DNA from: Spirochaetaceae bacterium | GTDB lineage: Bacteria; Spirochaetota; Spirochaetia; CADAEX01 | Length of the DNA stretch: 11,189 nucleotides | NCBI GenBank assembly: GCA_009778835.1 | Contig: WRFK01000033.1 | Span: forward strand, 1 to 11,189 | Direction: 5' to 3' | In this document: positions 1 through 6,780 of the stretch, in pieces | Numbering within the stretch: the first letter of the stretch is position 1 | Layout of the letters: each line of letters begins with the position of its first letter | The notes under the pieces: generated by a model | What the model was told of the DNA's origin: nothing | Database searches by the model: none | The model's input: the letters and a program-made list of their open reading frames with translations, nothing else | Program-made: the position numbers and the translations under genes

Positions 1-476
1 ATGGCTGGCAACAGCGATTTTTTGATTTCAGATAAAGCAGCAATATGCATTGCAGATGGAAAAGTATCATTGGAACTTTGTGACATATTTACATCATCAT
101 TTGGATGAATGATTTTTTCCCCAAGAATTTCATTACTTCTTGCAGCAATTACCTCATTAACATTCATATTACTCTGTGTTCCGCTGCCTGTTTGCCAAAC
201 TACAAGAGGAAAATTTTCATGCAATTTGCCTGAAAGAATTTCATCGCATGCTTCTGTAATTGCTTTTAGCTTTTTATTCTCCAGCTTGCCCAGCTTATTA
301 TTTGCAATTGCCGCTGCTTTTTTTAGGATAACAAGCGCATTAATTACTTCAACAGGCATTTTTTCTGTTCCAATTTTAAAATTTTCAAGGCTTCTTTGAG
401 TCTGCGCCCCCCAATATTTATCAGAAGGGACTTTTATCTCGCCCATTGTGTCTTTTTCTATTCGATATTCCATCAT
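1..476 (-). CDS. fumC: Class II fumarate hydratase (fumarase C), N-terminal part, cut by the window edge
   Basis: This is the first 158 codons of fumarase, the cytoplasmic TCA-cycle enzyme that interconverts fumarate and malate. The family is about 460 residues long, so roughly the last two thirds lie beyond the left edge. Visible landmarks are the N-terminal 'KYWGAQTQRS' segment (residues 20-29), the active-site loop 'GSGTQSNMNVNEV' (97-109), the HPND element of the second binding site (124-127) and 'SQSSNDTFPSAMHI' (132-145). Together these separate it well from other members of the aspartase/fumarase superfamily, although aspartate ammonia-lyase shares part of the pattern. I chose the ATG at 476 because it matches the E. 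coli FumC N-terminus; a second ATG follows directly and another in-frame ATG lies at 485, inside the end of rarA. The gap to the rarA stop is 1 nt, which suggests translational coupling. No strong Shine-Dalgarno is visible. Confidence 0.93.
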   Translation of the reverse strand, partial: MMEYRIEKDTMGEIKVPSDKYWGAQTQRSLENFKIGTEKMPVEVINALVILKKAAAIANNKLGKLENKKLKAITEACDEILSGKLHENFPLVVWQTGSGTQSNMNVNEVIAARSNEILGEKIIHPNDDVNMSQSSNDTFPSAMHIAALSEIKKSLLPA

Positions 477-477
477 T

Positions 478-1818
478 TTACCCATTTTTATTTATATTTT
501 TATGTCTTTGCTGCCACTTTTTTATTTCATCAGCTATTTCTTTGGCTTTTGCCTCATCCCCAAATATAGAAGGGAAATAGTATTCTTTTCCAACAAGAGA
601 ATCGGGCAAACACTGCATATTTGTTAAATTATATTTATTACCCGGATCAAACTGATACCCTGCCCCATATCCAAGTTCTTTCATAAGCTTTGTAGGCGCA
701 TTTCGCAGTTGCAAAGGGACAGGTTCTGCAAGACTTTCAAGGGCATCTCTTGCGGCTTTGCCATAAGCAGTATCAACAGCTCTTGATTTGGGGGCAAGCG
801 CCAGATAAATAACAGCATGAGCAAGTATTACATTACATTCAGGCATTCCAATAAAATGGCAAGCTTGATACGCAGCAACTGTAATTTCAAGAGCTCTGCT
901 ATCTGCAATCCCTATATCTTCGCTTGCAAAACGGACTATGCGCCTTGCAATATAGAGAGGGTCTTCGCCAGCCTCAAGCATTCTGGCTGTCCAGTAAAGA
1001 GCGGCATTTACATCGCTGTTTCTTAAGGATTTATGCAAAGCAGAAATTATATTGTAATGTTCTTCCCGATCCTTATCATATAGCAAAAATTTCCTTCCAA
1101 GGCATTGGGATACGATCTCTTTGCTAATATTTATGCTATTTCCTTCCCTATTGCTGTTTATAACAACCATTTCAAGGGTATTTAAGGCAATTCTTGCGTC
1201 TCCATTTGCAAAACTAGCTATAATAGCAAGCAATTCATCATCAATATTAATAGAAAGATTTGGAAATCCATCAGGAGATTTTAAGGTATTCGCAAGTACT
1301 ATAGTAATATCTTCGGGTTTTAATGGATGGAGCACAAAAACTTTACATCTGGAAAGAAGAGCGGAATTTACTTCAAAAGAGGGGTTTTCTGTTGTAGCGC
1401 CAATAAGAACTATGCTCCCTTTCTCAACATAAGGGAGAAAAGCATCTTGCTGCGCCTTGTTAAACCTGTGAATTTCATCAATAAAAACAATGGTCCTGTT
1501 GCCTAATTCACGCAAATTATCAGCCTGCTGCATTATATCCCTTATTTCCTTGATTCCGCTTGAGACAGCGCTAAAATTGACAAATTCTGCTTTTGTTTTT
1601 TTGGCAATAATTCTTGCAAGTGTTGTTTTTCCAACACCCGGAGGTCCCCAGAAAATCATGGATGGAACTTTATCCTGCTCTATCATCTGGCGAAACATTT
1701 TGCCCTTTTCCAAAATATGGCGCTGCCCCGCAAACTCATCCAGAGTTTTAGGCCGCACCCTGTTTGCAAGAGGTTCGTTTAATTCTTTATTAAAAAACAG
1801 AGATTGCTGCTTCTGCAT
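478..1818 (-). CDS. rarA: Replication-associated recombination protein A (RarA/MgsA), AAA+ ATPase
   Basis: RarA is a clamp-loader-like AAA+ ATPase that acts at stalled replication forks and single-stranded DNA gaps. The 446-residue length is usual for the family. In order: N-terminal 'PLANRVRPKTLDEFAGQ' (16-32), Walker A 'GPPGVGKTT' (58-66), Walker B 'VFIDEIHRF' (111-119), sensor 1 'GATTENPSF' (140-148), arginine-finger 'LLSR' (154-157), then the C-terminal MgsA-type tetramerisation region with 'MLEAGEDPLYIARR' and 'LALAPKSRAVDTAYG'. The core is unbroken and every catalytic motif is present. The start is the ATG at 1818; upstream there is only a weak purine stretch (GAAGA). It sits 34 nt after the hemolysin III gene and 1 nt before fumC, so it probably shares their transcript. 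I am confident of the family; the regulation is inferred only from spacing. Confidence 0.96.
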   Translation of the reverse strand: MQKQQSLFFNKELNEPLANRVRPKTLDEFAGQRHILEKGKMFRQMIEQDKVPSMIFWGPPGVGKTTLARIIAKKTKAEFVNFSAVSSGIKEIRDIMQQADNLRELGNRTIVFIDEIHRFNKAQQDAFLPYVEKGSIVLIGATTENPSFEVNSALLSRCKVFVLHPLKPEDITIVLANTLKSPDGFPNLSINIDDELLAIIASFANGDARIALNTLEMVVINSNREGNSINISKEIVSQCLGRKFLLYDKDREEHYNIISALHKSLRNSDVNAALYWTARMLEAGEDPLYIARRIVRFASEDIGIADSRALEITVAAYQACHFIGMPECNVILAHAVIYLALAPKSRAVDTAYGKAARDALESLAEPVPLQLRNAPTKLMKELGYGAGYQFDPGNKYNLTNMQCLPDSLVGKEYYFPSIFGDEAKAKEIADEIKKWQQRHKNINKNG

Positions 1819-1838
1819 AATTTGTTCTTCATAAATAA

Positions 1839-1865
1839 TATAAGCCTGTTCATCAGGCTATATAT
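1839..1865 (-). other. Stem-loop in the hemolysin III-rarA junction
   Basis: A 6-bp perfect inverted repeat, AGCCTG (1843-1848) and CAGGCT (1854-1859), encloses a 5-nt loop. AT pairs extend the stem outward if one base is allowed to bulge. The stop codon of the hemolysin III gene (1853-1855) lies in the loop and 3' arm. On the minus strand the stem is followed by UUAUAUUAUUUAU rather than a clean U-run, so it is at best a weak terminator. It could instead be an mRNA processing or stabilising hairpin between the two genes. Confidence 0.35.
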
Positions 1866-2608
1866 AATAAAATGCCAAAAAAATGAAACACAGTTCCGGC
1901 TATAACAGCTATATGCCAGAGTATATGAAAAAAATATTTTCCCTGAAGTATATAAAAAACTACTCCTCCGGTATAAGCAATTCCGCCTGCCATTATCCAT
2001 TTAACTATTCCATAATTGATATTATCAAGCATGGGATTCCATGCCATTACAATAAACCACCCCATGAAAAGATAGAGTATCATGGATAATTTCTTTACTT
2101 TTGATTTAAATATAGCTTCAAAAACAACTCCAATAACAGCAAGTCCCCAGATTATTCCAAAGAATGTCCATCCAAGTGAGCCGCCAATTTGAAACACTAT
2201 TGGAGTATATGTTCCGGCAATAAGAATAAAAATTGCGCAGTGGTCAAAAATCTGAAATACAAATCCTGCTTTTGTGAAAACAAGAGAATGGTAAAGCGTA
2301 GACATCAGATACAGAAAAATCATTGTAGAGCCAAAAAGAACATTGGCTAATACAATAGAAGCAGACCTTCCGTTTCTTATAGAAACAACAATAAGAATTA
2401 CAGTTGCCGCAACTGCCAGGAAAACCCCAAGCCCATGAGTTATTGCATTAAATATTTCTTCAATAACTGTTAGCTCTCTTTTCTCTTTCTTTTTAAATTT
2501 TATTAGGTTAAAAAAAGTAAAAAAACTTTTCTCGTCTGACATAAACAGATAATACAGAATAAAGAAAATATAGTAAATCTTTTTATATGCTTTTTCTGAC
2601 TGCCTCAT
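1853..2608 (-). CDS. Hemolysin III / TrhA (YqfA, YplQ) family integral membrane protein
   Basis: A 251-residue multi-pass membrane protein of the hemolysin III family, distantly related to eukaryotic PAQR receptors. Family marks are 'EEIFNAITHGLG' (50-61), 'STLYHSL' (103-109), 'FDHCAIFILIAGTYTP' (121-136), 'GG.AYTGGVVFY' (208-219) and the C-terminal 'FHILWHIAVIAGTVFHF' (227-243). His107, Asp122 and the His228/His232/His242 set match the metal-ligand positions expected for the superfamily. About seven hydrophobic segments follow a polar N-terminus. The protein is some 30 residues longer than usual at the N-terminus, where an extra hydrophobic stretch (residues 11-23) precedes a lysine-rich linker. 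I kept the ATG at 2608 because a strong SD (AGGGGGAG) sits just upstream, while the alternative Met23 has none. Despite the name, true haemolytic activity is doubtful; a membrane homeostasis role is the safer inference. Confidence 0.9.
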   Translation of the reverse strand: MRQSEKAYKKIYYIFFILYYLFMSDEKSFFTFFNLIKFKKKEKRELTVIEEIFNAITHGLGVFLAVAATVILIVVSIRNGRSASIVLANVLFGSTMIFLYLMSTLYHSLVFTKAGFVFQIFDHCAIFILIAGTYTPIVFQIGGSLGWTFFGIIWGLAVIGVVFEAIFKSKVKKLSMILYLFMGWFIVMAWNPMLDNINYGIVKWIMAGGIAYTGGVVFYILQGKYFFHILWHIAVIAGTVFHFFGILLYIA

Positions 2609-2609
2609 T

Positions 2610-2636
2610 CGCTCCCCCTATTCATTTGAGCGGGGG
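2610..2636 (-). promoter_or_regulatory. Hairpin that would cover the ribosome binding site of the hemolysin III gene
   Basis: On the minus strand the SD is AGGGGGAG, about 4 nt before the ATG at 2608. Its GGGGG (2614-2618 as CCCCC on the plus strand) is exactly complementary to a CCCCC 13 nt upstream (2632-2636 as GGGGG on plus). A second, mutually exclusive 5-bp pairing also exists: CGCTC at 2610-2614 with GAGCG at 2628-2632 on plus. Both pairings occupy SD bases. This is seen directly; regulation of translation by it is inference. Confidence 0.4.
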
Positions 2637-2642
2637 CTATGT

Positions 2643-2882
2643 TTAAATAATTCTTTTATGAGCTGTAATTATTGTATAACTGTGAGCATTGATGGTTATT
2701 ACAGAATCCCCGGCATATACATACCAATTTTTCCCTTTGCGGATTATATTGTCTGCCAGCTTGGTTTTCTGCAAACACCAATTTACAACATCTTTGGTTT
2801 TAAGTTCAAGATTTCTCTTTATTCGCTCCTTACCCAATTCTGTTGTGTGAATTTTATCAAAGTTTGCTATCAAATCATTCAT
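2643..2882 (-). CDS. DUF3781 domain-containing small protein
   Basis: A 79-residue soluble protein that I recognise as DUF3781, a small family with no established function. Typical stretches are 'IHTTELGKERIKRNLEL' (11-27), 'DVVNWCLQK' (31-39), 'ADNIIRKGKNWYVYAGD' (43-59) and the C-terminal 'ITINAHSYTIITAHK' (62-76), which is the family's most conserved part. The length is full for the family. The ATG at 2882 is preceded by AGGAA about 10 nt upstream, an acceptable if slightly distant SD. It is the first gene of the minus-strand block, and the hemolysin III gene begins 34 nt after its stop. No catalytic residues can be assigned with confidence; the conserved His, Ser and Tyr of 'NAHSYT' are the obvious ones to note. 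I offer no function. Confidence 0.85.
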   Translation of the reverse strand: MNDLIANFDKIHTTELGKERIKRNLELKTKDVVNWCLQKTKLADNIIRKGKNWYVYAGDSVITINAHSYTIITAHKRII

Positions 2883-3249
2883 ATTGTGTAATTCCTGTTA
2901 TAAACAATGCTGTTATTTTAACATAATTGTCTGTGAAATTGAATATACCCTCAATTCCTGCAAATATTTAAGAGATTTTATTACTGAACATAGCCAATTA
3001 ACAATAAATTTCTTATTTTTTTTAGAGCAAAAAAAATTATAATGTATAATTTGCATTATTTTTATCATATTTTTTAATGATAAAATGAAATATGTATATA
3101 CTTTTAGCGTTTTTTTGTTAAATTTTATTGCTGTAAAAATCAAAATCGGCAAATTTATCTTTTTTTCCGTTTATTTATTGACTTTTTCATATTATTTTAG
3201 TATTCATAGAATATATTTCAATAATTAATACAAAAATTAAAGGTAAAAA
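2883..3249. other. Divergent AT-rich intergenic region upstream of ilvB, with two AT-rich inverted repeats
   Basis: This 367-bp stretch separates the minus-strand block from ilvB. I see no credible gene in it: the only sizeable open frame (2913-3152, minus) is low-complexity Ile/Phe/Lys sequence with no family resemblance. It holds two perfect inverted repeats: AAATTAT (3034-3040) with ATAATTT (3046-3052), and TTTTATCAT (3060-3068) with ATGATAAAA (3077-3085). These could be operator-like sites, but AT-rich DNA yields such repeats by chance. It should also carry the promoter of the DUF3781 gene, which I could not place convincingly. Confidence 0.6.
3178..3212 (+). promoter_or_regulatory. Candidate ilvB promoter
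   Basis: TTGACT at 3178-3183 is a 5/6 match to the -35 consensus, but the hexamer 17 bp further on (3201-3206, TATTCA) is poor. An overlapping alternative pairs TTTTCA (3184-3189) with a good -10, TAGAAT (3207-3212), also at 17 bp. Either choice gives a 5' leader of only about 30-40 nt, too short for a T-box or a peptide attenuator. The ilvB SD is AAAGGT at 3239-3244, 5-6 nt before the ATG at 3250. Confidence 0.35.
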
Positions 3250-4971
3250 ATGAGTACATCGATGAAAACAGGAGCAGATATCCTTATAGATGCTGTTCAT
3301 AAAGAAGGAACTGAATATATTTTTGGTTATCCCGGGGGATCTGCTATACCAATTTTTGATGCTTTGCTGGATTCTCCCATAAAATTTATATTAACAAGGC
3401 ATGAGCAAGGGGCTACCCACATGGCAGATGGTTATGCAAGAGCAACAGGAAAACCAGGAGTTGTACTTGTAACATCGGGTCCGGGCGCTACAAATACAAC
3501 AACAGGTATTTTTACAGCCCGCATGGATTCTATCCCAATCGTAGTAATTTGCGGGCAGATGCCGACTTATACTCTTGGACTTGATGCTTTCCAGGAAGCA
3601 GATGTTTCGGGAATTTCATCGCCTATAGTAAAACATTCTTACCTTATAAAAAATATAGAAGATATTCCAAGAATCGTAAAAGAGGCTTTTTATATTGCGC
3701 AAACAGGAAGACCAGGCCCTGTTTTAATTGATGTGCCAAAAGATATATCGAGTAAAATGATTGAACCAATGAATCTATCTTCCGGTTTTTCTCTGCCAGG
3801 CTATAAAATACCGGACAGGATCGAACAAAAAGATATTGAGACTGCCGTAAAATATCTCAATGAGGCAAAAAAGCCAATAATTATGGTTGGGCATGGAGCA
3901 ATTATCTCAAAAGCGAATAAAGCAATCTCTTTTCTTGTGGAAAAAATGAGAATACCTGTAATAAATACGTTACTTGGCAAAGGATGTTTTCCCGAAACCC
4001 ACGAGCTTAATTTAGGTATGCCCGGAATGCATGGCACAGCGTATGCAAACAAAGCCCTTGTGGAATGCGATTTAATAATGGCTATTGGAGCGCGCTGGGA
4101 TGACAGAATAATAAGCAATGCAGAAGTTTTTTGCCCAAAAGCATTAAAAATTCATATTGATATAGATCCTTCAGAGATAAATAAAGTTATTGAAGTTGAT
4201 CTTGCCATCACAGGAGATGCAAAAAAAGTTGTTGAAGCAATTAATGCTATTGCGAAAAAAGGCAGCACAGAAGATTGGGTAAAATTTGTTACCAGATTAA
4301 AAAAACAATTTCCTCTTAAATATAAAAAAGAAGGAAAACTTAAAGTACAGCATGTATTGGATGAGCTATATAAACTTACCGAAGGGAAATCAATTATTGC
4401 AACCGACGTAGGCCAGCACCAGATGTGGACAGCGCAGTTTTATAAAACATCTTTTCCGAATCAGTGGATATCATCCGGCGGAGCCGGAACAATGGGATTC
4501 GGACTTCCGGCAGCTATTGGAGCGCAGATAGGCGTACCGGAGAAGCAAGTTATTGCTGTTGTAGGGGATGGAGGGTTCCAGATGACAATGAACGAACTCG
4601 CGACTGCTGCAATAAATAAATTGCCTATTAAAATTATTGTTATAAACAACAGATTTCTTGGAATGGTAAGACAGTGGCAAAATATATTTTATGACAACAG
4701 GCTCTCCGGAGTAGACCTTGATGGGAATCCCAATTTTGTGCAAATCGCAAAAAGCTATGGAATCAAAGGGTTCTTCATAAAAAGAAGCGCTGATGTCAAA
4801 AAGATATTAAGCGAAGCTTTAAAATATAATGAAGGTCCTTGTTTGATCGATATCGAAGTAGAAAAAGAAGATAATGTTTACCCCATGGTTCCTGCAGGAG
4901 CTCCTCTTAGTGATATGATGCTTGAACCGCCAAAAAAGAGATCCAATAAACCTGTCACAGGAGGCGTATGA
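3250..4971 (+). CDS. ilvB: Acetolactate synthase (acetohydroxyacid synthase), large catalytic subunit
   Basis: The ThDP-dependent catalytic subunit that condenses two pyruvates, or pyruvate and 2-oxobutyrate, in the first common step of valine, leucine and isoleucine synthesis. The 573-residue length is standard. The N-terminal Pyr domain carries 'GYPGGSAIPIFDAL' (26-39), the catalytic Glu52 in 'RHEQGATHMADGYARATG' (50-67) and 'TSGPGATNTTTGI' (75-87). 'DAFQEADVSGISSPIVKHSY' (112-131) precedes the central domain. The C-terminal PP domain has 'GSGGAG..GFGLPAAIGA'-type sequence and the ThDP/Mg motif from GDGG (439-442) to the Asn-Asn near 467, followed by 'MVRQWQ'. FAD-type AHAS is favoured over catabolic AlsS because a regulatory subunit gene follows with a 4-bp overlap. 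The SD AAAGGT is well placed. No truncation or missing catalytic residue is seen. Confidence 0.97.
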   Translation: MSTSMKTGADILIDAVHKEGTEYIFGYPGGSAIPIFDALLDSPIKFILTRHEQGATHMADGYARATGKPGVVLVTSGPGATNTTTGIFTARMDSIPIVVICGQMPTYTLGLDAFQEADVSGISSPIVKHSYLIKNIEDIPRIVKEAFYIAQTGRPGPVLIDVPKDISSKMIEPMNLSSGFSLPGYKIPDRIEQKDIETAVKYLNEAKKPIIMVGHGAIISKANKAISFLVEKMRIPVINTLLGKGCFPETHELNLGMPGMHGTAYANKALVECDLIMAIGARWDDRIISNAEVFCPKALKIHIDIDPSEINKVIEVDLAITGDAKKVVEAINAIAKKGSTEDWVKFVTRLKKQFPLKYKKEGKLKVQHVLDELYKLTEGKSIIATDVGQHQMWTAQFYKTSFPNQWISSGGAGTMGFGLPAAIGAQIGVPEKQVIAVVGDGGFQMTMNELATAAINKLPIKIIVINNRFLGMVRQWQNIFYDNRLSGVDLDGNPNFVQIAKSYGIKGFFIKRSADVKKILSEALKYNEGPCLIDIEVEKEDNVYPMVPAGAPLSDMMLEPPKKRSNKPVTGGV

Positions 4972-5477
4972 TACTTATGGAAGAAATAAGAAAACATACA
5001 ATAAGTCTGCTTGTAAGCAACAAACCAGGAGTTCTTATAAGAATAGCGCTTGTCTTTTCAAGAAGAGGTTATAACATAGACAGCCTTGTTGTTTCAGAAG
5101 CCAACAGCCCTGAATTTTCAAGAATGACAATAACTGCAACAGGAGATAAAAAAACACTTCTTCAAATTATTAAACAGCTCAATAAACTGATCGACGTTGT
5201 ACATGCCATAGATAATACAGATAAGAGTATAATAAAAAGAGAGCTTGCATTAATTAAAATAAGCTGTGTTCCTGATACAAGATCCGATCTTATTATGCTT
5301 ATAACTGCGTGCAAGGGATTTACTGTTGATATAGGGGATAAAACCATGTCTTTTGAAGTAAGCGGGCCTCCTGATAAAATCGATGCAATTAAAAAAACAT
5401 TTGAACCTTACGGTATACTGGAAATTGTGCGAACCGGCGTTACTCTTATGGCGCGCGGAGATGAAAGCACATCTTAA
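4968..5477 (+). CDS. ilvN: Acetolactate synthase, small regulatory subunit
   Basis: The regulatory partner of IlvB, which raises its activity and usually gives valine feedback inhibition. The 169-residue length is that of the two-domain IlvH/IlvN type. The ACT domain (about 8-83) opens with 'SNKPGVLIRIALVFSRRGYN' (17-36) and continues with 'FSRMTI' (50-55). The C-terminal domain (about 88-163) carries 'RELALIKISC' and ends 'ILEIVRTGVTLMARG'. Asn18 and Gly21 of the ligand loop are kept. The position matching E. coli IlvH Ser17, where substitutions relieve valine inhibition, is Ile24 here; I draw no firm conclusion from that. The start ATG at 4968 overlaps the ilvB stop as ATGA. The strong SD AGGAGG (4959-4964) is only 3 nt from it but 12 nt from the alternative ATG at 4977, so either start could be used. 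Confidence 0.95.
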   Translation: MILMEEIRKHTISLLVSNKPGVLIRIALVFSRRGYNIDSLVVSEANSPEFSRMTITATGDKKTLLQIIKQLNKLIDVVHAIDNTDKSIIKRELALIKISCVPDTRSDLIMLITACKGFTVDIGDKTMSFEVSGPPDKIDAIKKTFEPYGILEIVRTGVTLMARGDESTS

Positions 5478-5522
5478 ATTTTAACTGGATAAATGTCTTT
5501 TTTCCATTAAATCCGGAATGCG

Positions 5523-5849
5523 ATGGAAGAGCAGGAAACCGGAGGACAGCAAATATTGGTTTCAATAGCACGCCTTAAGGAAATAACTGTTTCTGTTCAA
5601 ACAGGATCCGGAAACATGCTTCGATCAGGCAATGATTTGGCAAGAGAAACAGATGAGTTTATTAAGATCAGCAATGAAGCACTGGCAAACATGAATGAAA
5701 TAGTGGATGGCGCCCTTAAAGAAATAAAGAAGGCAGTAACTCTTGTAGCTGAAATGAACTCGGAAAATAATAAGAACTTTGAAGATCTTAAAAATGAAAC
5801 AGAAAAATTCAAGATTTCAACAGGATCAGAGAATAAAAATTCCGGATAA
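5523..5849 (+). CDS. Orphan C-terminal fragment of a methyl-accepting chemotaxis protein (possible gene remnant)
   Basis: A 108-residue, highly charged helical protein matching the last part of MCP signalling domains: 'AMEEQETGGQQIL' leads into repeated heptads such as 'IARLKEITVSVQTGSGNM' and 'NEIVDGALKEIKKAV', then a polar tail. It lacks everything upstream: periplasmic sensor, membrane segments, HAMP, and the conserved hairpin tip that binds CheA and CheW. The MCP-like reading frame continues upstream of the ATG through codons reading I-R-N-A to an in-frame TAA at 5508-5510, so the fragment is older than its present start codon. It lies only 45 bp after ilvN. A weak GGA sits about 6 nt before the ATG. 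I infer the 3' remnant of a full MCP lost by deletion. A translated, solitary coiled-coil protein is the less likely alternative. The tail resembles spirochaete MCPs. Confidence 0.72.
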   Translation: MEEQETGGQQILVSIARLKEITVSVQTGSGNMLRSGNDLARETDEFIKISNEALANMNEIVDGALKEIKKAVTLVAEMNSENNKNFEDLKNETEKFKISTGSENKNSG

Positions 5850-5856
5850 TATTTTT

Positions 5857-6303
5857 TTAAACGATTTCTAAAATCTCTTCAACCAATTCAACAGATCTTT
5901 TTACAAGTATTGGACAAAGTGTTTTAAATAAACCCAATTCTCTTGCTTTTTCTGCTTCTTTTTCGATACGTAGATCATATTTTAATAAATCCGTGCAATT
6001 TATAGACCCAAATTCTTTTTTAAATTTTTCTATATAATCGCTTGCCAATTTGTAGGTTTTTGCTTTTGAATCATCATCACCTTCTATACACTTCCCATAT
6101 TTTAAGCCTATAAGCATAAAAGCTCCGGTTACAGCCCCGCATACTTCTCCATTATGGGCCATTCCTCCGCCAAATGCTCCTGCGATTTTTTTTGCCATTG
6201 TTGCATCTACTCCAAAATCAGCAGAATGTGAAGAAAAAACTGCCTGAGCGCAATTAAACCCTTTACTAAATATTTCAGCTGCTATGTCTGCTTTTGTATT
6301 CAT
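5857..6303 (-). CDS. C_GCAxxG_C_C family (putative redox-active) protein
   Basis: A 148-residue soluble protein of the family named for its C..GCAxxG..C..C cysteine pattern, thought to be redox-active or metal-binding but without a settled reaction. The four conserved cysteines are visible: Cys18 in 'GFNCAQAV' (16-22), Cys55 in 'GEVCGAVTGAFMLIGLKYG' (52-70) after the glycine-rich 'GAFGGGM' (42-48), Cys103 in 'NCTDLL' and Cys130 in 'LCP'. Another, Cys72, is probably incidental. The length is typical. The ATG at 6303 has a strong SD (AAAGGAG) about 6 nt upstream. It starts 17 nt after the cupin gene and is very probably co-transcribed with it. It converges on the MCP fragment with only 7 bp between the two stop codons. 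Confidence 0.9.
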   Translation of the reverse strand: MNTKADIAAEIFSKGFNCAQAVFSSHSADFGVDATMAKKIAGAFGGGMAHNGEVCGAVTGAFMLIGLKYGKCIEGDDDSKAKTYKLASDYIEKFKKEFGSINCTDLLKYDLRIEKEAEKARELGLFKTLCPILVKRSVELVEEILEIV

Positions 6304-6320
6304 GCTTTTCTCCTTTAAAA

Positions 6321-6668
6321 TTATTCTTTATATGTCCCACCAGTATTCTCTTTTGTAAGAGTGCCTTCCATTTCTACAAGAAGGCATTTGACAAGCTTTT
6401 TACATATTGGGCGATGTAAAGTTCCTTTGGGAACAATAATAAAATCACCTTCGGATAAATGGGTCATGCCATCTTCAAACTCAATGTCAAACTCCCCTTC
6501 AATGCAATAAAACATTTCATCTGATTGATTATGGACATGAAAATCCAATACTCTATTTTCAGCTTTTAAAACATTTAACATATGATTATTTAATTGTCCA
6601 ACCTTGAGGTATGAAAATAATTCTGTAACAGAATTAACCTGCTCTTTTAAATTTATTTTCTTTATCAT
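6321..6668 (-). CDS. Small single-domain cupin protein
   Basis: A 115-residue cupin_2-type beta-barrel protein. Motif 1 is 'FHVHNQSDEMFYCIEGEF' (43-60), supplying His44, His46 and Glu51 as metal ligands. Motif 2 is 'GDFIIVPKGTLHRP' (74-87), supplying His85. All four ligand positions are therefore present, so it should bind a divalent metal. Single-domain cupins of this size cover sugar epimerases, dioxygenases and ligand sensors, so no substrate can be named. The ATG at 6668 follows a good SD (AGAGGTG, about 6 nt upstream). It is the first gene of the pair with the C_GCAxxG_C_C gene. One copy of the 40-bp repeat lies 27-66 nt upstream of its start codon, so its original promoter region may have been disturbed by the inserted restriction cassette. 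Confidence 0.9.
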   Translation of the reverse strand: MIKKINLKEQVNSVTELFSYLKVGQLNNHMLNVLKAENRVLDFHVHNQSDEMFYCIEGEFDIEFEDGMTHLSEGDFIIVPKGTLHRPICKKLVKCLLVEMEGTLTKENTGGTYKE

Positions 6669-6694
6669 AATTGCACCTCTTTTTAGGTATTAGC

Positions 6695-6734
6695 TGTCAT
6701 TCTTATTGCATTGGATAATAATATTGTTTTTTAA
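6695..6734. repeat. 40-bp direct repeat, copy 1 (restriction cassette, cupin side)
   Basis: Begins TGTCATTCTTATTGCATTGG and matches copy 2 at 9306-9345 in 36 of 40 positions, with the first 21 bases identical and the four differences at repeat positions 22, 32, 33 and 36. The sequences flanking the two copies are unrelated. It lies in the leader of the cupin gene. A small perfect hairpin, AAGCG-CATA-CGCTT (6733-6746), overlaps its inner end. Confidence 0.85.
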
Positions 6735-6754
6735 GCGCATACGCTTCTTTTATC

Positions 6755-6780
6755 AAAAAAGCCCCCTTCTCATGAGGTGC
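6755..6780 (-). terminator. Terminator-like hairpin at the end of the restriction cassette
   Basis: Read on the minus strand, GCACCTC pairs with GGGGGC (one bulged A, one G-T wobble, 7-nt loop) and is followed at once by TTTTTT (6755-6760). That is the form of an intrinsic terminator. It would end transcripts coming from the endonuclease gene, about 290 nt after its stop codon, before they reach the cupin gene. Confidence 0.5.

Noticed and set aside
109..399. Plus-strand open frame of 96 codons with a hydrophobic start
   Set aside because: It lies wholly antisense to the fumC reading frame, whose sequence is unmistakable.
1779..2000. Minus-strand 73-codon frame across the hemolysin III-rarA junction
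   Set aside because: Out of frame with two clear genes and lacking any recognisable domain.
2913..3152. Minus-strand 79-codon frame in the ilvB upstream region
   Set aside because: Low-complexity AT-rich sequence, no SD that I can see, no family resemblance, and it overlaps inverted repeats and promoter-like DNA.
3150..3249. T-box or peptide attenuator controlling ilvB
   Set aside because: Predicted leader is only 30-40 nt, and I see no T-box sequence, branched-chain-codon-rich leader peptide or terminator.
5478..5522. Intrinsic terminator between ilvN and the MCP fragment
   Set aside because: GGAT...ATCC and AATG...CATT can partly pair, but the T-run is in the loop and none follows the stem.
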